Shown piece by piece: positions 1 to 8,579 of a stretch of DNA of 64,000 bases. Each line of letters starts with the position of its first letter. Position 1 is the first letter of the stretch. The DNA is taken from contig JBMNMK010000002.1 of NCBI GenBank assembly GCA_050953285.1, positions 1,488,001 through 1,552,000 on the forward strand, given 5' to 3'. Source of the stretch: Olsenella_K sp050953285 (GTDB lineage Bacteria > Actinomycetota > Coriobacteriia > Coriobacteriales > Atopobiaceae). The notes under the pieces were generated by a model, which saw only the letters and a program-made list of their open reading frames with translations, was not told where the DNA came from and made no database searches. Both the position numbers and the translations under genes were made by a program.

Positions 1-69
1 TTCGTACGGCGTCTGGTTCACTATGATGTCGTAATTGTCACCGCTGGGGTACCCATCCAAAAGTTATGA
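1..69 (+). CDS. C-terminal tail of an unidentified protein (partial)
   Basis: Frame 1 is open from the window edge to a TGA at 67-69 and encodes 22 residues ending VIVTAGVPIQKL. The VTAGVP stretch recalls the last strand of pyruvate kinase, but the usual residues after it are missing, so the family is not established. A 14-bp inverted repeat overlaps the stop, which fits the end of a transcription unit. Confidence 0.35.
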   Translation, partial: FVRRLVHYDVVIVTAGVPIQKL

Positions 70-100
70 GCCGCTATAGGTTTTTTCTATAGCGGCTCAT
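66..100 (+). terminator. Hairpin at end of the partial gene
   Basis: A perfect 14-bp inverted repeat (66-79 with 87-100) flanks a loop of G and six T. It overlaps the stop codon of the partial gene. The T-run is in the loop rather than after the stem, so it is an atypical intrinsic terminator and could act on either strand. Bases 101-242 hold no gene, only short degenerate repeats of CACGTT and GCAAG type. Confidence 0.45.
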
Positions 101-242
101 GCACGTTTAGACACGTTTTGGCACGTTCTAGGCAAGTACTATGCAAGATCCTGCCAAGTTTTTGGCAAGCTCACCCCAAGCTCGCGCGCGGCTCGTACGC
201 AACCCACACCCAGCTCACGTCAAGCTTGCAACCCACATGCGC

Positions 243-1379
243 TTATCGCGCAATCTCTGTAACTGCAGCTATAGCGGCATCAACGTCGTCTTCTGTGTTG
301 TACCAAGAGAAACTAAATCTCACCATACCCTGTTCAACAGTGCCAAACGACTCATGCATGAGCGGCGCACAGTGCGCGCCTGGACGCGTGGCTATGCCAA
401 AGTGTTCGCTCAGCTCATCGGAAACTACCGATGACGCATAGTCTTTGATATTGATAGAGACGATAGCGCAGCGCTCCTGAGCTGCAAAGTCACCGTAGCA
501 TGTCACGCCATCTATCCCACTGACCCCCTCATAAAATCGGCGACTCAACTCATCTTCTCGTGCGCCAATGGTATCCACACCCGTCTCTTGTATAAAGTCC
601 AAAGCTGCCACCAAACCAGCAATGCCATGGCTGTTAAGTGTCCCCGCCTCCAGACGCGTGGGATACTCCATAGGCTGGGTCTTAGAATAGGACTTCACGC
701 CGGTTCCGCCCACCTTAAAGGGCTTGATCTCGACACCTTCAGCAATGCACATCCCACCTGTACCTTGAGGTCCCATAAGGCCCTTATGGCCGGTGAAGCA
801 GATCACATCGACGCCAGATTTCTCTAAGTTCACCTCATGGCAGCCCGCCGTCTGTGAAGCGTCTACCACCACGCACGCACCAACCTCGTGGGCACGTGCT
901 GCCACCTCGGCAATGTCTACCATGTTGCCCGTCACATTGGAGCCGTGCGTCACCACAACAAGCTGAGGCTTTTCTGTAAGCAAACGCTCAAAGTCTGAAA
1001 AATCAAGATTTCCTTTCTCATCTGCCCGCGCAAAGTTCACGCTGCAGCCACGCTCTGCCTGCATGCGGTAGAGCGGGCGGAGCACGGAGTTGTGCTCAAG
1101 TGCGGTACTCACGATCTTATCGCCCGCTGATGTGAGACCAGAGATGGCAATATTTAAGGACTCAGTTGAGTTGTTGGTAAAGATCACATGATCAGGACGC
1201 GGACAACCCATGAGCTGCGCCAGCTTTTCTCGCCCAATGTAATCTATGCGCGAGGCCGCGAGTGATGCCTTGGTGGCACCACGAGAAGCGTTACCCATGG
1301 TTTTAAGGGCATTCACCACGGCATCTATCACCTGGGGAGGCTTTTGCATAGTGGTCGCCGCATTGTCCAGATAAATCAT
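243..1379 (-). CDS. Cysteine desulfurase-family aminotransferase (class V)
   Basis: This 378-residue PLP enzyme of the NifS/SufS fold would release sulfur or selenium from cysteine or selenocysteine as a persulfide or perselenide. The start MIYLDNAATT is typical of the family, the PLP lysine is in FTGHKG (K199), and the mobile-loop cysteine is in RPGAHCAP (C337). The ATG at 1379 is preceded by AAGGAG at good spacing. It is the last gene of the selenium cluster, just after yedF, so it may feed selenide to SelD. The family is clear; selenium rather than sulfur as the real cargo is inferred from context. Confidence 0.85.
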   Translation of the reverse strand: MIYLDNAATTMQKPPQVIDAVVNALKTMGNASRGATKASLAASRIDYIGREKLAQLMGCPRPDHVIFTNNSTESLNIAISGLTSAGDKIVSTALEHNSVLRPLYRMQAERGCSVNFARADEKGNLDFSDFERLLTEKPQLVVVTHGSNVTGNMVDIAEVAARAHEVGACVVVDASQTAGCHEVNLEKSGVDVICFTGHKGLMGPQGTGGMCIAEGVEIKPFKVGGTGVKSYSKTQPMEYPTRLEAGTLNSHGIAGLVAALDFIQETGVDTIGAREDELSRRFYEGVSGIDGVTCYGDFAAQERCAIVSINIKDYASSVVSDELSEHFGIATRPGAHCAPLMHESFGTVEQGMVRFSFSWYNTEDDVDAAIAAVTEIAR

Positions 1380-1467
1380 GCTGACTCCTTGTATGAAGAG
1401 AGGGTGAGGTTGCCCCCACCCTCGCAACGTGTGATGGTACGCGCTGTGTACTGCTTTAAGCTACCGC

Positions 1468-2082
1468 TTACGGCTTAACAACCACGGAAGCTTCAAGCTG
1501 CTTGCCAGCGATGGCGTACATATTGGAGACTTCTCCTACTGCCAGCTTGTCACTCAGGTTGTAGTAGTTGAGGCAGATGCCGCATGCCAAAATCTCTACA
1601 CCTGCATCCTGAAGGGCCTTGAGGTCATCAAGGGCAGGTGAACCCTCGCACACCATGCGGACACCAGTGTTGTAGAACAGCATCGTGGACGGCAACACGT
1701 CTTCTTGCGTGAGTGAATAGATGAAGTTCTTAAGCAAGCTGTGGCCCAGCTCCTCATCACCAACACCCATTTGGTCAGAAGATATAACAACAACCACCTT
1801 GCTCTTGGAAGGATCTGCAAAATCCGCATCTGCCTCGGTTGCTGGTGCCTCATTGCCGGTCACAGTCGTGGTGACCTCAAAGGTGCCATCTTCAAGATTT
1901 TTGGTCTCAGAGCCGTAACCCTTATCAGAAGCAAGCTTGGTGAGATTTTTCACCGCAGTCTCGTTGTCTACCTTGGTAATAACAGAGCCTGCACCACTGA
2001 GCTCCTTGATTGCCTTGATGGTTTTTACCACAGGTACAGGACATGCGTCGCCTATGGCATTTACCTCTACTTTGTCACTCAT
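1468..2082 (-). CDS. yedF: Sulfurtransferase-like selenium metabolism protein YedF
   Basis: The protein has 204 residues. Residues 1-75 form a TusA/SirA-like domain with the motif GDACPVPVVK (C14), the chalcogen-carrying cysteine of that family. From about residue 95 there is a DsrE/DsrF-like domain, with a second conserved region ILACGICLNYY near residue 165. This two-domain form is characteristic of genomes that use selenium. It begins 12 bases after the selB stop with an AAGGGAT ribosome site and is followed by the cysteine desulfurase. It probably carries reactive selenium between that enzyme and SelD. Its exact biochemical role is not established. Confidence 0.9.
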   Translation of the reverse strand: MSDKVEVNAIGDACPVPVVKTIKAIKELSGAGSVITKVDNETAVKNLTKLASDKGYGSETKNLEDGTFEVTTTVTGNEAPATEADADFADPSKSKVVVVISSDQMGVGDEELGHSLLKNFIYSLTQEDVLPSTMLFYNTGVRMVCEGSPALDDLKALQDAGVEILACGICLNYYNLSDKLAVGEVSNMYAIAGKQLEASVVVKP

Positions 2083-2093
2083 AGCAATCCCTT

Positions 2094-3998
2094 CTAGCCA
2101 AAATTGGGTTTAACTAGTACACGGACACCGTCAACCATCTTTGAGATGTGGCAAGCGTCAAAGTACTCAAGATAGAGTTGGGCATACTTTCTAGAAACGC
2201 CTAATTTGGTACGATATTCACCAATAGCCACGGTGTTGGACTCCGCAAACATACCCATGAAGGTGCTGAGCGCAGTGGCATATGCTGTGCGATGAACCGA
2301 CGTGGTATTAGAAAGGCCAACCAGCGTACCCTTCTTGATCATGTGCGAGAAGACCTCGTTAAAGGTGCCGTGCTTATCCTGGAACTGCTGTTGAACCTCG
2401 TCGTTGGTCGGCGGCTCTAGGCCCACCTTCTCATAGAAGGCATTGAGGTTATCCAGCATCTGGCGCTGAAGATCTGTGCAGGAAGGCTCAAAGCCCGGCA
2501 GACGCACGATGCCGCCCTGAGATTCTATCACGTTGTTGTCACACAGCCACTCTATGAGCGCATTTGCCACCGACGCACTGGCAGGATAAATTCTCTGACG
2601 CAGCTCAGAGAGGCTCATGCCATCATCTAAGGTATGGGTACGGTGGTAGTTACCCACCAGCTTTGACGTAGAGCCTGCAAGGTCTTTGAGCGCTTCCAGA
2701 GCAACATAGCCAGCGCCAATCTTTACAATGTTGCCCTCGCCCACAAATTTCTCAAGCGTCTCTGCCACGTTGGATTCTGCCATGCCTGCAAGCGAGGCAA
2801 CTTCTGCCACCGTCAGCGGATGGATGCCCGAATCCAGTACAATCTGGCGCGCACGATCCTCTGGCGCCCATGCAAGATGTGCAAGGTGAGCTAGCACACG
2901 CTGGTCATTACGCTTGAGTTTGCGAGAAGTAGGCGCAAGGATTTCTCCACCGCCAACCGTTATAACGGGCGAGAAGAACCTCACGATGAACTTATCTTGG
3001 TTGCGCATGGTGAGCTCTTTGTTGAGCGTCAACTGTGCAAAGCAGCTCTCTCCCGCCTCCAACACATCACGATCAAGCAGGCGCACCTTGGCCATGAGCT
3101 CTTGCGTACCGTGATAGAAGTGCAACTGTGAGGAGTTGCGCACGTCATACTGGCTATCAGGCAACAGATTCAAGCGCACGGCAATCTTGTCTGCCTGGAT
3201 CATGGACTGGGGAGCCGCAACGGTGCAGCCACGACGTATGATTAATGTATCTACGCCTGTAAGGTTCACTGCCACGCGCATTCCCGCAAAGACTTCAGGC
3301 TGAGCAATATTGTGTGTCTGGAGACCACGAACCTTGGCGGTAATCTCTTGCGGGTAGATATCTGCCACATCACCCATACGTAAGGTGCCATCTACCAGCG
3401 TGCCCGTCACGATGGTGCCAAAGCCCTTCTTGGTAAAGACGCGGTCAACCGGCAGGCGGAAGGGGATGTCTACCCGCTTCACATCTGCGTGCTCCACCAT
3501 CTTAACTATCTCTTGTTTAAGCTCCTCTATGCCTTCACCCGTTGAGGCAGAAACGGCAATGATAGGGGCATTCTCTAGGAAGGTGCCCTTTACGCGCTCG
3601 CGGGTGTCTTCAGAGACCACCGAAAGCCAGTCCTCATCTACCAGGTCTTTCTTGGTGAGGACGATGATGCCGCTCTTGACATCCAAGAGCTGCAGAATAT
3701 CAAGATGCTCCTGCGTCTGAGGCATGAATCCCTCATCTGCAGCAACGATAAGCAAAACCACGTCAATACCGGTGGCGCCCACAATCATGTTGCGGACAAA
3801 CTTCTCATGGCCAGGCATATCCACCACGCTGGCAGACTGTCCATTGGGAAGCTTCATTTGAGCAAAGCCCAGATCCAGCGTGATACCGCGACGCTGCTCC
3901 TCTTCCAAACGGTCAGTATTGATGCCAGTCAGCGCACGTGTAAGCCATGTCTTACCGTGATCAACGTGACCAGCTGTACCTATTACGACGTGCTTCAT
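2094..3998 (-). CDS. selB: Selenocysteine-specific elongation factor SelB
   Basis: This 634-residue GTPase delivers Sec-tRNA to UGA codons marked by a SECIS hairpin. The N-terminal G domain shows GTAGHVDHGKT (P-loop, residues 7-17), DMPGHEKFV (switch II) and TKKD. Translation-factor beta-barrels follow. The C-terminal third carries the winged-helix repeats that bind SECIS RNA. The ATG at 3998 overlaps the selA stop as ATGA, so translation is probably coupled. The longer frame to 4061 lacks the family start. Four UGA-containing genes in this window are its expected targets. Confidence 0.97.
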   Translation of the reverse strand: MKHVVIGTAGHVDHGKTWLTRALTGINTDRLEEEQRRGITLDLGFAQMKLPNGQSASVVDMPGHEKFVRNMIVGATGIDVVLLIVAADEGFMPQTQEHLDILQLLDVKSGIIVLTKKDLVDEDWLSVVSEDTRERVKGTFLENAPIIAVSASTGEGIEELKQEIVKMVEHADVKRVDIPFRLPVDRVFTKKGFGTIVTGTLVDGTLRMGDVADIYPQEITAKVRGLQTHNIAQPEVFAGMRVAVNLTGVDTLIIRRGCTVAAPQSMIQADKIAVRLNLLPDSQYDVRNSSQLHFYHGTQELMAKVRLLDRDVLEAGESCFAQLTLNKELTMRNQDKFIVRFFSPVITVGGGEILAPTSRKLKRNDQRVLAHLAHLAWAPEDRARQIVLDSGIHPLTVAEVASLAGMAESNVAETLEKFVGEGNIVKIGAGYVALEALKDLAGSTSKLVGNYHRTHTLDDGMSLSELRQRIYPASASVANALIEWLCDNNVIESQGGIVRLPGFEPSCTDLQRQMLDNLNAFYEKVGLEPPTNDEVQQQFQDKHGTFNEVFSHMIKKGTLVGLSNTTSVHRTAYATALSTFMGMFAESNTVAIGEYRTKLGVSRKYAQLYLEYFDACHISKMVDGVRVLVKPNFG

Positions 3999-5422
3999 TG
4001 CACGCCACCTCCTGAGGGTGCACCGGCGGCTTCTTGCACAACCGTAGCCAAAGCCCGACACACGAGCTCGACATCACCATCCATGATAGTACGCGCAGAA
4101 AGGAGCACGTGCTCACGGCTGACGCGTGCAACAATGGGCACCTGTGCATGGCGCAGCTGCTCTTCAAGCTGATTGGGGTCAAGGCCAGGAACAGAAATGG
4201 AAACCGCATAGCCATCCAGCATGATGCCCGGCAAAGAGCCACCGCCGGTCTCATCCTGCACAGCAACCACCTCATGCACAACCTCAGGCACAGCCTGGTC
4301 AATAGCTGCCTCCATGGCTTCTGCCTTGACCTTGAGTTTTTCTGCTGACATGGAGAGCATGTGAACTACCGGCACCTCTTGCTGGGCAAGCTTGGGTTCA
4401 CGTGACATCTGCATGGTCATCTCAAGCGCTGCCAGTGAGAGCTTATCTATGCGCAGCATGCGCGTAAGCTGGTTTGCGCGAATACGCTCAATGAGCTCAC
4501 GGCGCCCCACCAAAATGCCGCCTTGTGCCGAGCCCACGAGCTTATCGCCCGAGAAACACACCACATCCGCACCATCTTTCAAGACGCCACGGATGGTCTC
4601 TTGGTTGTCTAGACCTTGAACCTCATTGGGGAATAGCGGTGCTGAGCCCATGTCGTACAAGACCAGAGCACCCGAGTCATGCGCCAACACTGACAGCTGA
4701 GCAACGCTTACGTTTTCTGTAAAGCCCACCATCATGAAGTTGGACGGGTGTACCTTGAGCAGCGCTTGCGCGCCCTCCTCTGAAATAGCACGCGCGTAGT
4801 CTCGCTCATGCGTCTTGTTGGTGGTGCCAACCTCTATGAGACGAGCGCCACTTTGCACCATGATCTCAGGAATCCTAAACGATCCGCCAATCTCTACCTG
4901 CTCCCCGCGCGAGACCGCAACACCTTGACCTTTGCATAAGGTGTTGAGCATCAAGAAGACCGCACCCGCGTTGTTGTTGACCACCATGGCAGCTTCTGCG
5001 CCAGTGATCTCACAGATGATCTTTTCAATGTGGTTGTAGCGGCTACCGCGCTCACCGCGATCCAGGTTGTACTCCAAGTTGGAGTAGCCCATGGCAACGT
5101 CTGCCACGTGCTGAGCAATCTCTTTGCCCAAAGGCGCTCTACCTAAATTGGTATGCAGCACCACGCCGGTGGCATTGACTACCTGACGGAGACTATATGC
5201 TCCGCGACGCGTGAGGCGTGCGGCAACTTGTGAGGCAACCTCACTCACGCTACCAATGGAGGTGATATCCCCTCTAATAACACCCTCGCGAAGGTTCTGG
5301 AGATAGCTACGAGCAGCATCCTTGAGCTGGTCATAAGTATAGTCCTTCTCCATCTGGACTAAGGACTTCTCTGCCAGCAGCACATCCACCTTAGGGATTT
5401 GCATAAGCAGCGTTTGATCCAT
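3995..5422 (-). CDS. selA: L-seryl-tRNA(Sec) selenium transferase
   Basis: SelA converts Ser-tRNA(Sec) to Sec-tRNA(Sec) using selenophosphate and PLP. The protein has 475 residues, the normal size. Visible family features are VVNATGVVLHTNLGRAPL near residue 81, the basic RGERGSRY segment, and the PLP lysine in FSGDKLVG (K294). The ATG at 5422 has a GGAGGT ribosome site; the upstream extension would run into the terminator and tRNA-Sec, so it was rejected. The gene lies just downstream of selC and overlaps selB by four bases. Confidence 0.97.
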   Translation of the reverse strand: MDQTLLMQIPKVDVLLAEKSLVQMEKDYTYDQLKDAARSYLQNLREGVIRGDITSIGSVSEVASQVAARLTRRGAYSLRQVVNATGVVLHTNLGRAPLGKEIAQHVADVAMGYSNLEYNLDRGERGSRYNHIEKIICEITGAEAAMVVNNNAGAVFLMLNTLCKGQGVAVSRGEQVEIGGSFRIPEIMVQSGARLIEVGTTNKTHERDYARAISEEGAQALLKVHPSNFMMVGFTENVSVAQLSVLAHDSGALVLYDMGSAPLFPNEVQGLDNQETIRGVLKDGADVVCFSGDKLVGSAQGGILVGRRELIERIRANQLTRMLRIDKLSLAALEMTMQMSREPKLAQQEVPVVHMLSMSAEKLKVKAEAMEAAIDQAVPEVVHEVVAVQDETGGGSLPGIMLDGYAVSISVPGLDPNQLEEQLRHAQVPIVARVSREHVLLSARTIMDGDVELVCRALATVVQEAAGAPSGGGVQ

Positions 5423-5449
5423 CGAAACCTCCGTAGCGAGACGGTCTGA

Positions 5450-5482
5450 TAAAAAAAGCGGCACCCATGCATGGGTACCGCT
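5450..5482 (-). terminator. Intrinsic terminator between tRNA-Sec and selA
   Basis: On the minus strand a GC-rich stem (5458-5467 with 5471-5481, one mismatch) is followed by seven T. It lies directly after tRNA-Sec and 28 bases before the selA start. It would end the tRNA transcript, with partial read-through into selA-selB. Confidence 0.8.
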
Positions 5483-5489
5483 GAGGCGT

Positions 5490-5586
5490 TGGCGGGAGCA
5501 GGTGGGAATCGAACCCACCCGAGCAGCTACAACTGCTCACACTGGTTTTGAAGACCAGGAGGCACACCAGTTACCCTTCTACCCCC
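5490..5586 (-). tRNA. selC: tRNA-Sec (anticodon TCA)
   Basis: The 97-nt gene folds as a bacterial tRNA-Sec. It has an 8-bp acceptor stem (5' GGGGGTAG with 3' CTGCTCCC, two G-U pairs), a discriminator G and an encoded CCA. The anticodon arm CTGGT/ACCAG encloses CTTCAAA with anticodon TCA. The extra arm is long, with a 6-bp stem GAGCAG/CTGCTC. The T arm is GTGGG/CCCAC around TTCGATT, giving the 8+5 acceptor/T-stem of bacterial tRNA-Sec. It is encoded within the selenium cluster upstream of selA. Confidence 0.96.
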
Positions 5587-5699
5587 GAAGGTTATCCCTC
5601 TCGTAACCCAGGGATCAGCAGCGATCATTTTACACACCACTACCGACGTTGGCAATACTACCCCATGGGTTTAACCCCGAGAAAGTGGACAACGATTAT

Positions 5700-5705
5700 A
5701 TTATA
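5700..5705 (-). promoter_or_regulatory. Possible -10 box upstream of tRNA-Sec
   Basis: A perfect TATAAT on the minus strand lies about 115 bases upstream of tRNA-Sec in an AT-rich stretch. No convincing -35 box sits at 17 bp; TTGCTT at 15 bp is the best candidate. This is a weak prediction. Confidence 0.35.
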
Positions 5706-5727
5706 CGCGATTACAAATTAAAGCAAT

Positions 5728-6942
5728 CTATGAAACAAGGCGCGCTATGACATCTTGCGTAATGTGATCCCATCCCATAGCAGAAACGTCTACATGCGGG
5801 CGTTCCATGGCAAGCGCGGCGAGAATGCCCTGCGCCAACCGCTCCTCAAAGGCGGGGAGGTCTTCTGCGCACGGCTCGTCAATGGAGGCCATACGCGGCG
5901 GGTCTATCCACACGATAGGCGCCTCCTGCACATGTGCGGCAAACCACTGCTTGAGACCTGGCAGCGCTGTCACCACATCCTTACATCCACAGGCAAGTGC
6001 CTCTCCCACCACCAGCGGCAGCCCCTCATAAAACGATGGTAAGACATAGACATCTGCTGCCCGATATGCGTCTGCAAGGTTCTCCTGCGGCAGCTTTCCC
6101 AAAAACTCAATCGGCCAGCGGCAGGTTTGCGCACGCAAGCAGATTCGCTCATAGTCATCTCTGTCTTGGCCAGCTCCACCTGCCATACGAACACGAAGTG
6201 TGTCAATGCCTTCTGGCAAGCGGTTCTTATCGATAAGATCAAGCGCATGAATGAGACATGCGACCCCCTTCTTGCTCCAGATTTTACCCGCGTAGAAGAT
6301 GGTGCCGGGCACGGGCGCTATCTGGTCTTTTGTGGTGGTAAAGATGTCACGGTTGATACCGGCACCTACCACCTGAATGCGGGAAGCATCGGCTCCTGTC
6401 TCTCGTACGATGCGTGCAGCCTGCGCCTCATGCAGCGCAAAGATAGCATCAAGGGAGCATATCTGTGCCTTGATACGCTCGCGCTCAAAGGGGATCTGTT
6501 CGAGTTGCCTGAGACCTGTGGAGTGGCAGACTGCCCCCACCGGAATACCTGACACAATCTCTCTCACCAGCGCTGTTACCAAGTACAGGTGGTGAGAGAT
6601 GATGATGTCTGGCTTGAACTCACTTACGGCACGCTGGATACATTCCACAAACGCTGTTTCAAAGAGATGCGCCATCTCTGGCGTAAGATCCCGGTAGCGT
6701 GTGGCCGCATACGGCATGACATCTGACATGCCCAATACATGAAACGGGAGCTTCTCTGTTGTGAACTCGACTGCATATATGCGGGTAGACGCCGGCAACG
6801 TCACGATCTTCTCGCCCGCGTCCACCCCACAGATAACGGCTGTCTCATGGCCTTGCGCTGCCTGGCTTTTTACCATCTCAGAAAGATAGATGCCAGATCC
6901 AGTTGCGTCCGGCTTTTGCGCCGTAACGTTAAGGATGCGCAT
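5728..6942 (-). CDS. GT4-type glycosyltransferase inside the selenium cluster
   Basis: This 404-residue GT-B fold enzyme resembles glycosyltransferase family 4. The N-terminal domain begins MRILNVTAQKPDATGSGIYL, the usual acceptor-side glycine loop. The C-terminal donor domain has FYEGLPLVVGEALACG, the EX7E motif of GT4 enzymes. The ATG at 6942 has a GAGGAG site. It lies between selD and tRNA-Sec on the same strand. Its substrate is unknown. A selenium role is inferred from position only: the selenoneine enzyme SenB is a glycosyltransferase that uses selenophosphate made by a SelD homologue, but no SenA-like gene is visible here. An ordinary sugar transferase remains possible. Confidence 0.8.
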   Translation of the reverse strand: MRILNVTAQKPDATGSGIYLSEMVKSQAAQGHETAVICGVDAGEKIVTLPASTRIYAVEFTTEKLPFHVLGMSDVMPYAATRYRDLTPEMAHLFETAFVECIQRAVSEFKPDIIISHHLYLVTALVREIVSGIPVGAVCHSTGLRQLEQIPFERERIKAQICSLDAIFALHEAQAARIVRETGADASRIQVVGAGINRDIFTTTKDQIAPVPGTIFYAGKIWSKKGVACLIHALDLIDKNRLPEGIDTLRVRMAGGAGQDRDDYERICLRAQTCRWPIEFLGKLPQENLADAYRAADVYVLPSFYEGLPLVVGEALACGCKDVVTALPGLKQWFAAHVQEAPIVWIDPPRMASIDEPCAEDLPAFEERLAQGILAALAMERPHVDVSAMGWDHITQDVIARLVS

Positions 6943-7035
6943 GAGATCTCCTCGTCTGTTACGCCGAAGGCAGCAGGCGACACCTTCTTGCAGCAGGCGT
7001 CTTACCCTGCCGGAAAATACCACCTTGACTGCCTT

Positions 7036-8079
7036 CTAGACTATACGAACAAAACAGTCCTGCTTTTCTGTGTACTCGCCCACAACGGCAGAATCTATAC
7101 CCTCTGCAGAGAGCACGTCTTGGAAGTCCTGCGCCTCATCGGGACTCACAGCAAACATAAGACCGCCTGAGGACTGCGGGTCAAACAGGACATCAGCCGC
7201 CTCCTGAGGCAGGCCATCTTGAATCTTAACCCGGTCTTGAAAGTAATCAAGATTACGATACGTACCTGATGGGATGATGCCCATGCGCGCAAACTCAACC
7301 ACACAGTCCATCAGTGGCACATCTTCATAGTGGAGTTCGGCTGTGAGATTGGCACCTTCTGCCATCTCGCAGAGGTGTCCTGCCAGGCCAAAGCCCGTAA
7401 TATCTGTGCACGCGTGAATGTGGAAGTAGTGACCAACCTCTGCCGCGTACTTGTTGAGCGTACTCATCTGGCGGTAGAGCTCCTCTGCGTCTTTTTGGTC
7501 GAGCAGATCACCTTTTACCGCGGTATTGAGAATGCCAGATCCAATCTTCTTGGTGGCAATGAGGAGGTCTTTTGGGCGCGCGGCTGCGTTTGAAAGGATT
7601 TCTTCGGGACGAGCAAAGCCTGTCACACACATGCCAAACTTGGGCTCATCGTCCATGATGGTGTGGCCACCAGCAATGGTGCAGCCCGCCTCAACCGCCT
7701 TGTCTGCGCCACCACGCAAGACCTCTCCTGCCATCTCTACACCTAAGCAGTTGGGCCAGCAGAGAATATTCATGGCAATCTTGGGCTGGCCGCCCATGGC
7801 ATAGACGTCTGAGAGAGCATTGGCAGCAGCAATCTGTCCAAAGGTGTAGGGATCATCAACCATAGGTGGGAAGAAATCCACGGTACCTATGAGCGCCGTA
7901 TCATCATTTACCTTGTAGACATAGGCGTCATCTGAGGTGTCATAGCCAATAAGAAGACTCGGATTCATCACGTTGGGTAGATCACTCAAAACTTGAGCTA
8001 AGGCACCAGGTGCCATCTTTGCGGCTCAACCCGATGCTGCTGTCATTTCTGTCAGTCGCTTTGCCTCATGTGCGCTCAT
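7036..8079 (-). CDS. selD: Selenophosphate synthetase, itself a selenoprotein
   Basis: SelD makes selenophosphate from selenide and ATP. Read through an in-frame TGA (8026-8028) the protein has 347 residues. A plain ORF search starts it at 8016 and misses the active site. Upstream in the same frame lies ATG 8079 with an AGAGGGG site, then RLTEMTAASG-U-AAKMAPGALAQVL. This matches the SelD N-terminus, with selenocysteine 18 at the catalytic cysteine position and the essential lysine three residues later. The rest shows TVDFFPPMVDDP and GGHTIMDDEPKFG. SelD therefore depends on its own product. It heads the selenium cluster and is divergent from the Se/S carrier gene. Confidence 0.96.
8002..8028 (-). 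promoter_or_regulatory. selD selenocysteine codon and SECIS-like hairpin
   Basis: The TGA at 8026-8028 is followed 11 bases later by GGCACC-T-GGTGCC (8014-8002), a self-complementary run that folds with a small G-containing loop. Spacing fits a bacterial SECIS just 3' of the UGA. The function is inferred. Confidence 0.7.
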
Positions 8080-8205
8080 GAGCGCCCCTCTCTCTAAAGC
8101 TCTTTTACATACTGCGATAAAATGCTGTCGCATACCATATGTGGGTATTTATGCATTAGTATCATAGTTAAGTTCTTATACCCTGTTAGATGAAGAGGAG
8201 TTGGT

Positions 8206-8448
8206 ATGCCGCTCTCTCCCAAAAAGAACACGCTTATTGTGGCATTTGATAGGACCACCGATGCCATGGCTATGGAAACTGCCTGCGAGCGAGATGGTAT
8301 CCCTGGGCGCATTATCCCCATGCCACCACAGATTTCCGCAGGCTGTGGCATGGTCTGGAAAGCAGATCCTTCTGACAAAAAAGTTATCTTGGACGAAGTT
8401 GTCAAAATTGATCTAACTCCATCAGGTGTTTACGAAATAATGTTGTAG
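8206..8448 (+). CDS. Small putative Se/S carrier protein (DUF3343-like)
   Basis: The 80-residue protein resembles the short putative Se/S carrier family (formerly DUF3343). It has an N-terminal strand NTLIVAFDRTTDAMAME and the motif ISAGCGM with the conserved cysteine at position 47. The family is usually found beside selenium genes, and here it is divergent from selD. The ATG at 8206 follows GAGGAG. It may hand selenium to SelD or away from the desulfurase; no biochemical role is proven. The 126-bp gap to selD must hold both promoters. Confidence 0.8.
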   Translation: MPLSPKKNTLIVAFDRTTDAMAMETACERDGIPGRIIPMPPQISAGCGMVWKADPSDKKVILDEVVKIDLTPSGVYEIML

Positions 8449-8579
8449 CGCAGACGTGCTTGCGGGCTGCATAATAAACTAACCGCTTGTCGATTTCACT
8501 TGTTTTTGTATACCACTTTTTGCTTTTATCTCTTTTAGTCTGGATGCCAAGCAGGGCACTCAGCTGGGAGGGATCGATC

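Noticed and set aside
7036..8016. selD as a normal gene starting at 8016
   Set aside because: That start removes the catalytic residue and lysine; the frame continues upstream through a TGA to a good start at 8079.
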